Source: Flavobacterium sp. A45 (GTDB taxonomy: Bacteria; Bacteroidota; Bacteroidia; Flavobacteriales; Flavobacteriaceae). Taken from it: DNA of 64,000 nt. Below the pieces are notes generated by a model. The model saw nothing but the letters and a program-made list of their open reading frames with translations, searched no databases and was not told where the DNA came from. Below, piece by piece: positions 9,582-19,256 of the stretch. Both the position numbers and the translations under genes were made by a program. The DNA lies in contig NZ_MUNX01000071.1 of NCBI RefSeq assembly GCF_002001005.1, positions 48,060-112,059 of the forward strand. Reading direction: 5' to 3'. Within the stretch, counting starts at the first letter, position 1; each line of letters starts with the position of its first letter.

Positions 9582-9717
9582 ATCTTAGATTGCAAAACGC
9601 AGATTGCAGAAATTAGAAAATAGAGTAAAGAATATAGAATCTTTAGAGAGCAGATAATACTTGAATATTAATTTTTTAGATTATTTCGCTTTTTAGATTT
9701 TAAAACATAAAAAACAC

Positions 9718-10377
9718 ATGGCATTAGATAAAATAGGAATTGCAAAACGAATTGCACAAGAATTAAAAGACCGTTATTTCGTCAATCTAGGCATCGGAAT
9801 TCCCACTTTGGTGGCCAACTATATTCCAAAAGGAATTGACGTCGAATTTCAAAGCGAAAATGGCGTTCTAGGCATGGGTCCCTTCCCTTTTGAAGGCGAT
9901 GAAGATGCCGATATCATCAATGCGGGAAAACAAACCATCACCACTTTGCCGGGAGCCTCATTTTTTGACTCCGCCACCAGCTTCGGAATGATTCGCGGAC
10001 AGCATGTCGATTTGACCATTCTGGGCGCGATGGAAGTTTCGGAAAATGGAGATATTGCCAACTGGAAAATCCCCGGAAAAATGGTCAAAGGTATGGGTGG
10101 CGCGATGGATCTTGTGGCATCTGCCGAGAATATTATCGTGGCAATGATGCACGTCAATAAGGCTGGAGAATCCAAAATATTAAAAAAATGCACCTTGCCA
10201 TTAACTGGTGTCGGTTGCGTGAAAAAAGTAGTCACTGAATTGGCAGTCTTAGAAATCACACCAAAAGGTTTTAAACTGCTGGAAAGAGCACCTGGAGTTA
10301 CGGTAGAACACATCATAGCCTCCACAGAAGCCAATTTAATCATCGACGGTGAAATTCCAGAAATGATAATCGATTAA
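9718..10377 (+). CDS. scoB: 3-oxoacid CoA-transferase subunit B
   Basis: A 219-residue beta subunit. The catalytic glutamate is E47 in the motif QSENGVLGMGP, which forms the CoA thioester intermediate. NLGIGIPTLVANYIP and the later GGAMDLV segment are also typical of the family. It completes the heterodimer with the gene upstream and together they form a CoA transferase active in the cytoplasm. Confidence 0.95.
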   Translation: MALDKIGIAKRIAQELKDRYFVNLGIGIPTLVANYIPKGIDVEFQSENGVLGMGPFPFEGDEDADIINAGKQTITTLPGASFFDSATSFGMIRGQHVDLTILGAMEVSENGDIANWKIPGKMVKGMGGAMDLVASAENIIVAMMHVNKAGESKILKKCTLPLTGVGCVKKVVTELAVLEITPKGFKLLERAPGVTVEHIIASTEANLIIDGEIPEMIID

Positions 10378-10507
10378 TTATTCATCTGATTAAAAAAATT
10401 CTTACGAGTTATTTTTTATTCCTAAAATTTAAAAACTTCAAATCGATTATAACTATCTACCAGATGAAAGAATTTCTTTATTTAGTTACAATTGATTTAA
10501 CACTTAA

Positions 10508-10540
10508 TTTGTAATATTTTTGATTTTTTATTTATATTTG
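10508..10540 (+). promoter_or_regulatory. Consensus promoter for outer-membrane barrel gene
   Basis: TTTG at 10508-10511, 21 bases, then a perfect TAnnTTTG (TATATTTG, 10533-10540). The start codon follows 25 bases later. This is one of the best matches to the Bacteroidota consensus in the window. Confidence 0.75.
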
Positions 10541-10565
10541 TTAAAAACAAACAAAACAAAAAATT

Positions 10566-11174
10566 ATGAAAAATTACAGATTATTATTAATAGCTCTTTT
10601 ATTTTCAGCAGGTATGATGGCTCAAGATAGAGGAGATATTGTACTAGATGTTCACGGAAGTTATACATTTTCAAACAACGTTAACTTTGATTATGGAGAC
10701 ATTAAAATTGGAGATGGTATTACGTATGGTGCCGGCTTGGAATTTTTTCCTCAAAAATCATCGTCTATAGAACTTAAATATCTAAGGCTTGACACTTCAA
10801 TGAAAATTGATGTTCCTCTTGCTGGAGGTGATGTAGATGGAGATGGTGCATTCAATTATATCTTAATTGGGGGTAATCATTATTTTGACAATGGTAATAA
10901 TGCAGTTCCTTATTTAGGAGGAGGTCTTGGTATGGCTATTACCGAAGGTCCTTCTGGCGGAAGCGACACCAACTTCGCATGGGAAATCAAAGGAGGTGTA
11001 AAAATCAAAACAGCTTCTATACTTTCTATTAGTCTTCAAGCAAATCTTATATCAACGGTTGCTCCTGCTGGAACAGATACATATTGGGGATATTGGGGAC
11101 CAGTTGCCGTACAGGATTATGCCTATTCTTATCAATTTGGTCTAGGTGCTATCTTTGGTTTCAATTTTAAATAA
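10566..11174 (+). CDS. Small outer-membrane beta-barrel protein
   Basis: 202 residues with a signal peptide (MKNYRLLLIALLFSAGMMAQ). The mature part has repeated amphipathic strands, glycine-rich turns (LGGGLGMAI) and ends in an aromatic-rich final strand (QFGLGAIFGFNFK), as in 8-stranded OmpW/OmpX-like barrels (PF13505-like). A DVDGDGAF loop could bind calcium. It has its own promoter and terminator, so it is a single-gene unit. No specific function can be given. Confidence 0.8.
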   Translation: MKNYRLLLIALLFSAGMMAQDRGDIVLDVHGSYTFSNNVNFDYGDIKIGDGITYGAGLEFFPQKSSSIELKYLRLDTSMKIDVPLAGGDVDGDGAFNYILIGGNHYFDNGNNAVPYLGGGLGMAITEGPSGGSDTNFAWEIKGGVKIKTASILSISLQANLISTVAPAGTDTYWGYWGPVAVQDYAYSYQFGLGAIFGFNFK

Positions 11175-11193
11175 AAGAATGAAACATATTTAT

Positions 11194-11222
11194 AAAAGCA
11201 ACTCAATCGAGTTGCTTTTTTT
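11194..11222 (+). terminator. Intrinsic terminator
   Basis: Arms AAAAGCAACTC and GAGTTGCTTTT with a 4-base loop and a T run, 20 bases after the barrel gene stop. Confidence 0.9.
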
Positions 11223-11329
11223 ATGCCAAAAAAACACAAATCAGAAGTAAAAGACTACGTTAATTTACGTAAATAACTAATATTTAATGAAATAACTAAA
11301 AACATTCCTTCAAATTTCAAAAATATAGT

Positions 11330-11337
11330 TAAATTTG
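11330..11337 (+). promoter_or_regulatory. Probable -7 element of the M4 protease gene
   Basis: TAAATTTG fits TAnnTTTG exactly and lies 49 bases before the start. No clear TTG at the expected -33 position. Confidence 0.45.
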
Positions 11338-11386
11338 ATTACCCCATTTTTCACAACGGATTATTCATTATTTAATAATAAATTCC

Positions 11387-14300
11387 ATGAAAAATACATT
11401 ACTTCAAAAGGCTTTCTGCTTAATCATTTTTTCTTTTTCAACATTCACATTATTAGCTCAAGAAGGAGATAAAAATGTATTAAAAAAAATCACAAACGAA
11501 AAAGGAATTCCCACCTTGATAACATTTACGAGTAAATCAACTTATAAAATAAGTGATTACCAACAACTCTTCAAAGATCAATTGGGAATAAAAGGCAATT
11601 CAAATTTTGCAAAAATCAAAACTGAAATTGACAAATTAGGTATTTCCCATGAAAAATTTCAATTATTCCATAACGGTATCAAAGTAGAATTTGCCACTTA
11701 CACGTTGCATTCTTCTGCAGGAAAACTGAACTCAATGAACGGAGAATTCTACAAAACCGATATGTTGAATTCCATTCCCACTTTATCGCAAGATCAAGCT
11801 TTCGCAAAAGCATTACAGCAAATAGGAGCTCAAAAATACCTTTGGGAAGTACCGGAAGATGCCAAAATGTTTAGCTATAAAAAACCAATTGGTGAGTTAG
11901 TTTGGCTTCCAATTTTGGATGGGGACAATTCTAATACAAAGGACACTCCTTTGCGTTTAGCTTATAAATTTGATATTTATGCCACAAAACCAGTAAGTCG
12001 AGGCGACATTTACATAGATGCCATTACAGGAGAAACGCTGTTTTATAACGCTACTATTAAACATCTTGGGGAATACAGCCATGGGAAAGGAGAAGCAACT
12101 TCCAGAAACCAAAACAGAATGGTCGTTGCAGCCAATGCCGATACTCGTTATACTGGTTCACAAACCATACAAACAACCTTAAGCGGAGCCAACTATATAT
12201 TGGCCGATGCCACAAGAGGAAACGGAATAAACACTTTCAATATGAAAAAAGGCACCAATTACAGCAACGCCGTAAACTTCACTGATGCCGATAACAACTG
12301 GACCGCAACCGAATATAACAATACCAACAAAGACAACGGAGCTCTAGATGCGCATTGGGGAGCCGAAAAGACTTATGATTATTGGTCAACTGTACATGGG
12401 CGAAATAGTTACGATAATGCCGGAGCGACTATCAAAAGTTATGTGCATTATGATAATGCCTATGATAATGCATTTTGGGATGGATCCGTAATGACGTACG
12501 GAGACGGAAGCGGAACCAATTTTGATATCTTAACCTCATTGGATGTGGCAGCACATGAAATTGGTCATGCTATTTGCGAAAAAACAGCCAATTTAGCTTA
12601 TCAAAAAGAATCTGGCGCCATGAACGAAGCTTTATCGGATATTTGGGGTGCCTGTATAGAATACTATGCTGCTCCTTCCAAATCAACATGGTTAATAGGT
12701 GAAGATATCGAAAGAAGAGCTGGGCATTTATCATTACGATCCATGAGTAATCCAAAAGCAGAAGGCCAACCCGATACTTATGGTGGAACCAATTGGAAAA
12801 ATCCCAATTGTGGTTTCCCTTTCAGCTTCAATGATTATTGTGGTGTTCACACCAATAGTGGAGTCTTGAATCACTGGTTTTACATCTTGTCAGTGGGAAA
12901 ATCAGGAACAAATGACAAAGGCAATAGCTATGCTGTAACTGGAATTACTATCGAAAAAGCAGCAAAAATAACCTATCGGTTGGAAAGCATTTATCTAACG
13001 GCCAATTCAACTTATGCCAATGCCAGAACCTACGGGATTCAAGCAGCAACCGATTTATATGGAGCAGGATCAGCAGAGGTAATTGCTACAACAAATGCTT
13101 TTTATGCAGTGGGTGTTGGCGATGCTTATACTGGCCCAACAGACACTACCGCACCTACGACACCACTAAATTTAGTGGCATCGGGAACTACAGATACCAC
13201 CACTAATTTGTCATGGACTGCTTCAACCGATAATGTAGCCGTAACAGGTTACAATGTGTACAATGGAGCTAACTTAATAACCACTGTTGCAGGAACGACT
13301 TACAATGTTACAGGTTTAATCGCATCAACTGCCTACACTTTTACAGTAAAAACAAAAGATGCTGCTGGCAATTTATCTGCTGTTAGCAATGATGCATCCA
13401 TAACCACCTTACCAACTCCAGTAGACACAACAGCTCCAACTGCACCAACCAGTTTAACAGCTTCTGGAACTACGGACATTTCCACCAATTTATCTTGGAC
13501 TGCTTCCACCGATAATGTAGGAGTTACGGGTTACAATGTGTATAATGGAGCTACCCTTGTTACGACCGTTTCTGGAACAACTTATGCAGTAACCGGACTA
13601 AATCCAAGTACATCCTACACCTTCACGGTTAGAGCCAAAGATGCAGCGACTAATTTATCGGATTCAAGTAATGAAGCCAATATTACCACATTAGCAACCG
13701 ACACAACTCCTCCATCCGCACCAACGGCATTGACTGCCAGTGGCACTACAGCCACAAGCACCAATTTGTCTTGGACCGCATCAACCGATAATGTTTCCGT
13801 AACAGGTTATAATGTTTATAATGGTGCTATTTTGGTAAACACCGTAACTGGCACTACCTATACTGTAACTGGATTAAGCCCAAATACAGCCTATACCTTT
13901 ACGATCAAAGCAAAGGATGCGAAAGACAACTTATCAGGTGACAGCAATTCAGTTACAGTAACCACTTCAGCAAATAATCTTACATATTGCACTTCCAAAG
14001 CAACAAATTCTACTTATGAATACATTGATTATGTGGGCATAGGAGGAATTGTCAACACAACAGCTGCCAACAGCGGTTATGGTAATTTCACCAACCTAAC
14101 AGGGAATCTGCCTTATGGGTCGAATACAATTGTTTTGAGTATCGGTTATAGATCAGCTTCATATAAAGAATTTTGGGGAGTATGGATCGATTTTAATCAA
14201 AATGGCACTTTTGAAAATTCAGAAAAAGTAGTTTCGACATCAATAAAAAGCAGTACCAATAATTCATACTCCTTTACTGTTCCAGCAACGGCTTTAACCG

Positions 14301-14689
14301 GCACTACAAGAATGAGAGTAGCGATGAAGAGAAATTCAGCATCAACTGCTTGTGAATCTTTTTATTTTGGAGAAGTAGAAGATTACACCGTGAACATTGG
14401 GGCAAGCAACCTAATTACTTTTGCGTCTCCAATTGAAAATACTTCCGAAAGTAATACCAATACCAATTTTTATTCTATTTTTCCGAACCCGACCAATTCA
14501 ATCTTAAACATTACCAATCCCGAAAACAAAGGATTATCGTTTAGAATTATAACATCATCCGGAATACAAATTGCTACAGGAAAAACAGTTGAAAACAGTA
14601 TCAATACGGGCAATTTGAACCCAGGAGTTTATATTTTGGAACTAAATGACGGCAATCAAAAAATCACCAAAACCTTCATTAAAAAGTAA
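11387..14689 (+). CDS. Secreted M4 (thermolysin-like) metalloprotease with three Fn3 domains and T9SS sorting domain
   Basis: 1100 residues. Order: signal peptide (to about residue 25); inhibitory FTP/PepSY propeptide (to about 230); M4 domain; three fibronectin III repeats beginning at D586, D680 and D772; a GEVEDYTV beta-sandwich domain (about 865-1000); and a type A T9SS C-terminal domain starting near FPNPTNSILNI and ending KTFIKK. Zinc ligands are H390, H394 and E414, with E391 as general base; the spacing is exactly that of thermolysin (142/146/166). The later GVHTNSGVLNHWFY motif carries the transition-state histidine. The enzyme should be exported across the outer membrane and either attached or released. 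The Fn3 repeats are similar at DNA level, so copy number may vary between strains. Confidence 0.95.
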   Translation: MKNTLLQKAFCLIIFSFSTFTLLAQEGDKNVLKKITNEKGIPTLITFTSKSTYKISDYQQLFKDQLGIKGNSNFAKIKTEIDKLGISHEKFQLFHNGIKVEFATYTLHSSAGKLNSMNGEFYKTDMLNSIPTLSQDQAFAKALQQIGAQKYLWEVPEDAKMFSYKKPIGELVWLPILDGDNSNTKDTPLRLAYKFDIYATKPVSRGDIYIDAITGETLFYNATIKHLGEYSHGKGEATSRNQNRMVVAANADTRYTGSQTIQTTLSGANYILADATRGNGINTFNMKKGTNYSNAVNFTDADNNWTATEYNNTNKDNGALDAHWGAEKTYDYWSTVHGRNSYDNAGATIKSYVHYDNAYDNAFWDGSVMTYGDGSGTNFDILTSLDVAAHEIGHAICEKTANLAYQKESGAMNEALSDIWGACIEYYAAPSKSTWLIGEDIERRAGHLSLRSMSNPKAEGQPDTYGGTNWKNPNCGFPFSFNDYCGVHTNSGVLNHWFYILSVGKSGTNDKGNSYAVTGITIEKAAKITYRLESIYLTANSTYANARTYGIQAATDLYGAGSAEVIATTNAFYAVGVGDAYTGPTDTTAPTTPLNLVASGTTDTTTNLSWTASTDNVAVTGYNVYNGANLITTVAGTTYNVTGLIASTAYTFTVKTKDAAGNLSAVSNDASITTLPTPVDTTAPTAPTSLTASGTTDISTNLSWTASTDNVGVTGYNVYNGATLVTTVSGTTYAVTGLNPSTSYTFTVRAKDAATNLSDSSNEANITTLATDTTPPSAPTALTASGTTATSTNLSWTASTDNVSVTGYNVYNGAILVNTVTGTTYTVTGLSPNTAYTFTIKAKDAKDNLSGDSNSVTVTTSANNLTYCTSKATNSTYEYIDYVGIGGIVNTTAANSGYGNFTNLTGNLPYGSNTIVLSIGYRSASYKEFWGVWIDFNQNGTFENSEKVVSTSIKSSTNNSYSFTVPATALTGTTRMRVAMKRNSASTACESFYFGEVEDYTVNIGASNLITFASPIENTSESNTNTNFYSIFPNPTNSILNITNPENKGLSFRIITSSGIQIATGKTVENSINTGNLNPGVYILELNDGNQKITKTFIKK

Positions 14690-14708
14690 AAGTTAACATT
14701 AAATCAAG

Positions 14709-14745
14709 AAAGCCACAATTTCAATCCAAATGAAATTGTGGCTTT
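14709..14745. terminator. Bidirectional terminator between M4 protease and fumarase
   Basis: Perfect 15-base arms (AAAGCCACAATTTCA and complement) with a 7-base loop between convergent genes. The flanking T runs are short, so efficiency is uncertain. Confidence 0.7.
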
Positions 14746-14770
14746 ATAACATAATAAAAATTGTGTTTAT

Positions 14771-16372
14771 CTAAAGATTCTCAAAGAAATCATTCCCTTT
14801 ATCATCAGTGATAATAAAAGCAGGGAAATCCTTGATAGTGATTTTACGAACGGCTTCCATGCCTAACTCTTCAAAATCAACTACCTCAACCGAAAGGATA
14901 TTTTCTTTAGCTAAGATTGCTGCTGGCCCTCCGATAGAACCCAAATAGAATCCGCCGTAAGTTTTACATGCATTCATCACATCTTTGGTTCTGTTTCCTT
15001 TGGCAAGCATTACCATGCTTCCGCCATTCTTTTGGAACTCTTCTACATAAACGTCCATTCTTCCTGCTGTTGTTGGTCCAAAACTTCCTGAAGCCATTCC
15101 TTCCGGAGTTTTTGCAGGACCAGCGTAATAGATTGGGTGATTTTTAAAGTATTCCGGCATTGGTTTGCCTGCATCCAATAATTCTTTGATTTTAGCGTGA
15201 GCAATATCACGAGCCACAATCAAGGTTCCGTTTAATTTCAAACGCGTTTTGATTGGATATTGAGACAATTTTTTAAGAATATCAGCCATTGGTTGATTCA
15301 AATCAATCTCAACTGCTGCTTCCAAATGTGGTGGTGTTTCAGGCAATAAACGTTTTGGATTTACTTCCAATTGTTCTACAAAAATACCGTCTTTGGTAAT
15401 TTTACCTTTTATGTTTCTATCGGCAGAACAGGAAACTCCCAATCCAACAGGACAAGAAGCAGCATGACGTGGCAACCGAATCACACGAACATCATGAGTG
15501 AAATATTTACCTCCAAATTGCGCTCCAATAGCACTCTGCTGACAAATTAACTGCACTCTTTTTTCCCACTCTAAGTCTCGAAATGCTTGACCTGCCATGT
15601 TTCCAGTTGTTGGCAAATGGTCAAAATATCCTGCAGACGCTTTTTTAACGGCGGCTAAATTCGCTTCAGCTGAAGTTCCTCCAATCACTAAAGCCAAGTG
15701 ATACGGCGGACAAGCAGAAGTTCCTAAGTCCATTATTTTGGCACGAATGAAAGCATCCAAAGATTTTTCATTCAGCAATGATTTTGTTTGTTGGTATAAA
15801 TAGGTTTTGTTCGCAGAACCTCCTCCTTTTGCTAAAAACAAAAACTCATACGAAGCTCCTTTTTTGGCATAAATATCTATTTGGGCTGGAAGATTTGATC
15901 CCGAGTTTTTCTCCTCAAACATACTGATTGGCACAATTTGGGAATAACGAAGGTTTCTTTCCTGATAGGTGTTAAAAATCCCTTTTGAAAGCCATTCGGC
16001 ATCATCAACTCCCGTATATACATTTTCGCCTTTTTTGGCCATTACAATCGCTGTTCCGGTGTCTTGACATGAAGGTAATTCCCCGTCGATAGCTACAACT
16101 GCATTTTGTAATAAATTATATGCTACAAATCTGTCATTGTCGGTCGCTTCAGGATCATCAAGAATAGCTCTTAGTTTCTCCAAATGCGAAGTACGCAACA
16201 TAAAAGAAACATCTTTCAAAGCTTCCTGTGCCAAAAGTTCCAAACCTTTTGGGTCAACAGTCAAGATTTCTCTATCACCAAGTTTTTCAACTTTTACAAA
16301 ATCGGAAGTGATTTTACGGTATTGGGTATCGTCTTTTAAAATAGGATAAGGATCCTGGTATATGAAGTCCAT
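14771..16372 (-). CDS. fumA: Class I fumarate hydratase
   Basis: 533-residue [4Fe-4S] fumarase interconverting fumarate and L-malate in the TCA cycle. The full-length fused form (alpha plus beta parts) is seen. Cluster ligands are C102 (SCQDTGT), C221 (SACPPYH) and C315 (SCSADRN). The C-terminal part has the [16 protein letters not shown] motif that binds the substrate carboxylate. Oxygen-sensitive clusters are usual for this class. Monocistronic, with a -7 box just upstream. Confidence 0.95.
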   Translation of the reverse strand: MDFIYQDPYPILKDDTQYRKITSDFVKVEKLGDREILTVDPKGLELLAQEALKDVSFMLRTSHLEKLRAILDDPEATDNDRFVAYNLLQNAVVAIDGELPSCQDTGTAIVMAKKGENVYTGVDDAEWLSKGIFNTYQERNLRYSQIVPISMFEEKNSGSNLPAQIDIYAKKGASYEFLFLAKGGGSANKTYLYQQTKSLLNEKSLDAFIRAKIMDLGTSACPPYHLALVIGGTSAEANLAAVKKASAGYFDHLPTTGNMAGQAFRDLEWEKRVQLICQQSAIGAQFGGKYFTHDVRVIRLPRHAASCPVGLGVSCSADRNIKGKITKDGIFVEQLEVNPKRLLPETPPHLEAAVEIDLNQPMADILKKLSQYPIKTRLKLNGTLIVARDIAHAKIKELLDAGKPMPEYFKNHPIYYAGPAKTPEGMASGSFGPTTAGRMDVYVEEFQKNGGSMVMLAKGNRTKDVMNACKTYGGFYLGSIGGPAAILAKENILSVEVVDFEELGMEAVRKITIKDFPAFIITDDKGNDFFENL

Positions 16373-16394
16373 AGTTTGTTTTTTTTAAGAATGC

Positions 16395-16402
16395 CAAATA
16401 TA
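16395..16402 (-). promoter_or_regulatory. -7 element of the fumarase gene
   Basis: Minus-strand TATATTTG, a perfect TAnnTTTG, 22 bases before the start codon. No clear upstream TTG. Confidence 0.5.
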
Positions 16403-16481
16403 AGAATTGTTCAAGGAATCATAACTGATTTATATCACGTTCCTTAAAGAAATTATTAAAAAATTTAAGTTTGATTGCCTG

Positions 16482-16592
16482 TTTTTAGAAGCAGAGGCAT
16501 CGGCATTTTTGGTTATATGGTTCCTGCTCTCCACTATATCTTTGCTTTTTTAAAGAAAAAAAGCAAAGGATGCCGTTTCGATCAGGGCTAAA
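16482..16592 (-). repeat. Interspersed palindromic element, copy 2
   Basis: Read on the minus strand: conserved left flank TTTAGCCCTGATCGAAACGG, then CATCC, a central hairpin with CTTTGC arms, then right flank GATATAGTGGAGAGCAGGA and, after an inserted stretch, GCTTCTAAAAA. Both flanks match the element at about 21.8 kb with only a few substitutions, while the central hairpin is different. It fills most of the gap between fumarase and the FKBP gene. I see nothing else there. Confidence 0.8.
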
Positions 16593-16639
16593 GGTGATTA
16601 TTTGGTGATTTTATTGGTATAATTTGCATTTATAAAAAC

Positions 16640-16667
16640 AAAAAACCTCGCTAAAAACAAGGCTTTT
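16640..16667 (-). terminator. Intrinsic terminator of the FKBP gene
   Basis: Minus-strand stem CCTTG/CGAGG (one G-U pair) flanked by A and T runs, about 35 bases after the FKBP stop. Short stem. Confidence 0.5.
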
Positions 16668-16700
16668 ATATCATTTATCGGTCTTGGCTTAAACTCCAAT

Positions 16701-17162
16701 TTAATTAACCGAAAGTAGTTTTACATCAAAAATCAAAACAGAACCACCGGGAATACGGCTAGTACTATAACTGCCATAACCCAAATGTGCTGGTATCAAA
16801 AGAATACCGCTTCCGCCTTCTTTAAAATACGGAATTCCTTCTGTCCATCCTTTTATTACTTGCTGCAGATTGAATGAAATTCCGGTCGTATTTTGGTCAA
16901 AAACACTTTTGTTCGTAAAGTAACCTTTGTAAGTCACCGTCACGTTTGAAGTTGCCGTGGGCTGTTTACCAGTACCTGCTTCATTAATTACATAATACAA
17001 ACCCGAGTCTGTTCTTTTAGCATCTAATTGGTTTGCGACAACATATGCTTTAATTTCAGCTTCATTTTGAGCTGTATAATCTACCGCTACGGGCTGTTCC
17101 GAATCGCTATTACTGCATGACATAAAAAATACAGCTATAATGGCAAGGAATGAATATTTCAT
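16701..17162 (-). CDS. FKBP-type peptidyl-prolyl isomerase lipoprotein
   Basis: 153 residues. Lipoprotein signal with lipobox FFMSC (lipid cysteine at residue 16). One FKBP domain: VTVTYKGYFTNKSVFDQN, VIKGWTEGIPYFKEGGSGILLIPAHLGYG and the final VLIFDVKLLSV are the family core. It should catalyse proline isomerisation in folding proteins in the periplasm or at the outer membrane. Gliding protein GldI is also an FKBP lipoprotein but is longer, so I do not assign that name. Single gene with its own promoter and terminator. Confidence 0.9.
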   Translation of the reverse strand: MKYSFLAIIAVFFMSCSNSDSEQPVAVDYTAQNEAEIKAYVVANQLDAKRTDSGLYYVINEAGTGKQPTATSNVTVTYKGYFTNKSVFDQNTTGISFNLQQVIKGWTEGIPYFKEGGSGILLIPAHLGYGSYSTSRIPGGSVLIFDVKLLSVN

Positions 17163-17188
17163 AAATAAATTTTAATAGTTATTGGCGA

Positions 17189-17196
17189 CAAATATA
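17189..17196 (-). promoter_or_regulatory. -7 element of the FKBP gene
   Basis: Minus-strand TATATTTG, a perfect TAnnTTTG, 26 bases before the start. Upstream element unclear. Confidence 0.5.
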
Positions 17197-17276
17197 CTTT
17201 TTTGAAAGTATACAGGTTAATAGGATTGTCTTAAAAATTTCTAAACAGATGATTTTGTAGGCTCATCATTAAAACA

Positions 17277-17314
17277 AAAAAGCTGCAGGACTTAAATAAG
17301 TCCTGCAGCTTTTA
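17277..17314 (-). terminator. Intrinsic terminator
   Basis: 14-base arms AGCTGCAGGACTTA and TAAGTCCTGCAGCT meeting at a 2-base centre, flanked by A and T runs. It ends the minus-strand unit containing the SpmA/B-like gene and the small membrane peptide. Confidence 0.85.
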
Positions 17315-17377
17315 GTTTTTATTAACTGTTATTTTGCAGTGAAAAAAAAATCCTTTTTCATCAATCGGATCAAAGAT

Positions 17378-17449
17378 TTAACTTAATAAACTAGTAACCA
17401 AGAATAAAATAAGCAAACCTATGGCGATGTATTTAGTGTATTTTGACAT
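17378..17449 (-). CDS. Possible 23-residue single-span membrane peptide
   Basis: ATG-initiated frame of 23 codons beginning MSKYTKYIAIG and ending in a run of aliphatic residues (LLILFLVTSLLS). It has a basic N-terminus followed by one hydrophobic segment of about 16 residues, the shape of a small membrane protein. It lies between the SpmA/B-like gene (85 bases downstream of its stop) and a strong terminator, which would be an odd place for empty DNA. An A-rich run precedes the ATG, as for other starts here. Too short for homology; chance is possible. Confidence 0.45.
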   Translation of the reverse strand: MSKYTKYIAIGLLILFLVTSLLS

Positions 17450-17534
17450 TTTTTAATTTATTTAAAGATTTGTAAAGCGTTCAAAAGAATGAAAAATAAA
17501 TTAATATTCCTAATTAGGCGATTCATATTTTATT

Positions 17535-18974
17535 CTAAAAAAACCAGCTTGCTACAAAAATTGCCGTAATCACACAAATTACATCAACTAGAAGCATTGT
17601 CCCTAATGCGTAACGGGTATTTTTGATATTTACAGAACCAAAATAAACCGCAATCACATAAAAAGTACTCTCGGCACTGCATTGAAAAATACTGCTCAAT
17701 CTTCCCGTCATGGAATCGGCGCCAAATGTGTTCATCGAATCGATCAAAAATCCTCTTGATCCCGCAGAACTAAAAGGTCTAAGCAGCGCTACTGGCAAAG
17801 CATCGGTAATTTCTTTACTTACTCCCATATTCGAGAAAGCAAAAGCAATCCAGTTACTTATAATTTCAAACAGTCCACTGTTTCTAAACAAAGAAATGGC
17901 CACTAACATCCCTAAAACATAAGGAAAAATAACAACTCCTGTTTTTATTCCATTATTAGCTCCTGTTACAAAGGCTTCAAAAACCGTGGTTTTAGCCTCG
18001 GTAAATTTTTTCTCTTTTATAAATGAAAATATCAAAGTAAAAGCAATAATTCCAACCAATATCAATGCCGAAAGATTTGAAGTAAAATAGTTTTTCCCGA
18101 TTAAATCCAAGTGGTTTACGTACATCAATAAGCCAATAATTGCAGCTATCAATCCCATCAGTACAACAACTAATGAAGCACTCTTGAAATTAATTTTTTG
18201 CTTTATTCCAACAATTAAAAACGCGGCAATTGTACCAATGAAAGAAGTAATAATACAAGGCAGCATTACATCGGCTGGATTTGTTGCGCCTGCAGCAGCA
18301 CGATAACCAATAATCGAAGTTGCAATCAATGTCAGACCCGAAGCATGCAGACACATGAACATAATTTGTGCATCACTCGCTTTGTCTTTCTCGGGATTTA
18401 TTTCCTGCAAACTTTCCATGGCTTTTAATCCAAATGGCGTCGCAGCAGAATCCAATCCTAAGAAATTGGCAGCAAAATTTAAAGTCATGTAGGAGATCGA
18501 CGGATGATCTTTTGGGATACTTGGGAACACCTTAACAAATACGGGACTCAATAATTTAGCCAATTTTCCAGAGGCTCCAGAAATGATTAAAAGTTCCATC
18601 AATCCACAGAAAAATGCCAAATAGGCAATAAGTGGCAAAATCAAATCAACTAATGTGCTTTTGCAGGTAGGCAATAAACCATCCGATTTTTGAACACCGC
18701 TGAAGATTTTTACGGTTTTATTTTTATAAACATAAGTCGTGTCGGAATTTAGCGTATCACGATTTATAATCATGGTTTGATCCGTTGCTTTCTTGATACT
18801 GTCTTTGATAAAAGCAGGAACTTGCTCAATATACTTTTCGGATATAAGAACTGGGTCGTCTTTTTTCCCGTTCAAAACATAATCAATGGTATAGGTATTG
18901 GCAGAAAACAAACTGACAACAATAAAGACAATAGATGAAATAAAAATGACTAACCAGAATCTACTTAATACCAT
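17535..18974 (-). CDS. Fused SpmA/SpmB-like nucleoside-recognition (Gate) membrane protein
   Basis: 479 residues. An N-terminal membrane span is followed by a soluble loop (about 25-105), then two halves of several membrane helices, each with a Gate/nucleoside-recognition domain (PF07670). The first half carries MTLNFAANFLGLDSAATPFG, the SpmA signature; the second carries SSAGSRGFLIDSM...SIFQCSAESTFYVIAVYFGSV, the SpmB signature. In Bacillus SpmA and SpmB are separate spore-maturation proteins; the fusion is usual in non-sporulating Bacteroidota and its substrate is unknown. The extra loop after the first helix has no cysteine pairs and no recognisable domain. Confidence 0.88.
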   Translation of the reverse strand: MVLSRFWLVIFISSIVFIVVSLFSANTYTIDYVLNGKKDDPVLISEKYIEQVPAFIKDSIKKATDQTMIINRDTLNSDTTYVYKNKTVKIFSGVQKSDGLLPTCKSTLVDLILPLIAYLAFFCGLMELLIISGASGKLAKLLSPVFVKVFPSIPKDHPSISYMTLNFAANFLGLDSAATPFGLKAMESLQEINPEKDKASDAQIMFMCLHASGLTLIATSIIGYRAAAGATNPADVMLPCIITSFIGTIAAFLIVGIKQKINFKSASLVVVLMGLIAAIIGLLMYVNHLDLIGKNYFTSNLSALILVGIIAFTLIFSFIKEKKFTEAKTTVFEAFVTGANNGIKTGVVIFPYVLGMLVAISLFRNSGLFEIISNWIAFAFSNMGVSKEITDALPVALLRPFSSAGSRGFLIDSMNTFGADSMTGRLSSIFQCSAESTFYVIAVYFGSVNIKNTRYALGTMLLVDVICVITAIFVASWFF

Positions 18975-19256
18975 AATTTATATTTTTTGTAAATGTAATA
19001 AATCAATCGGAAATGCAATATCAATCATATTACCGAAAAATTTCAAATCATGAATAATCCCTATTTCTCTCTATTGAAAACTTTTATGCTCAATAATAAA
19101 TGTTTGAGCTAGAGCAATTGTGGCTTTATTTCATAGACTGGCTATCCGGTCAAAAAATATTTTTCCGATAAAACAATAATAAATATTTATATATCAATAT
19201 CTTATACCTAAAATACTTTTAAGGAGTTTGTATTTATTTTTCGATAATCTTAGTGA

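Noticed and set aside
9849..10343. 164-codon open frame antisense to scoB
   Set aside because: scoB has its catalytic glutamate and full length; the antisense frame lacks any family pattern and a promoter.
13141..13972. DNA-level tandem repeats in the M4 protease as a CRISPR-like or satellite array
   Set aside because: The repeats encode Fn3 domains in frame and have no spacers.
16701..17162. Naming the FKBP lipoprotein gldI
   Set aside because: GldI is longer and linked to other gld genes; this one is shorter and isolated.
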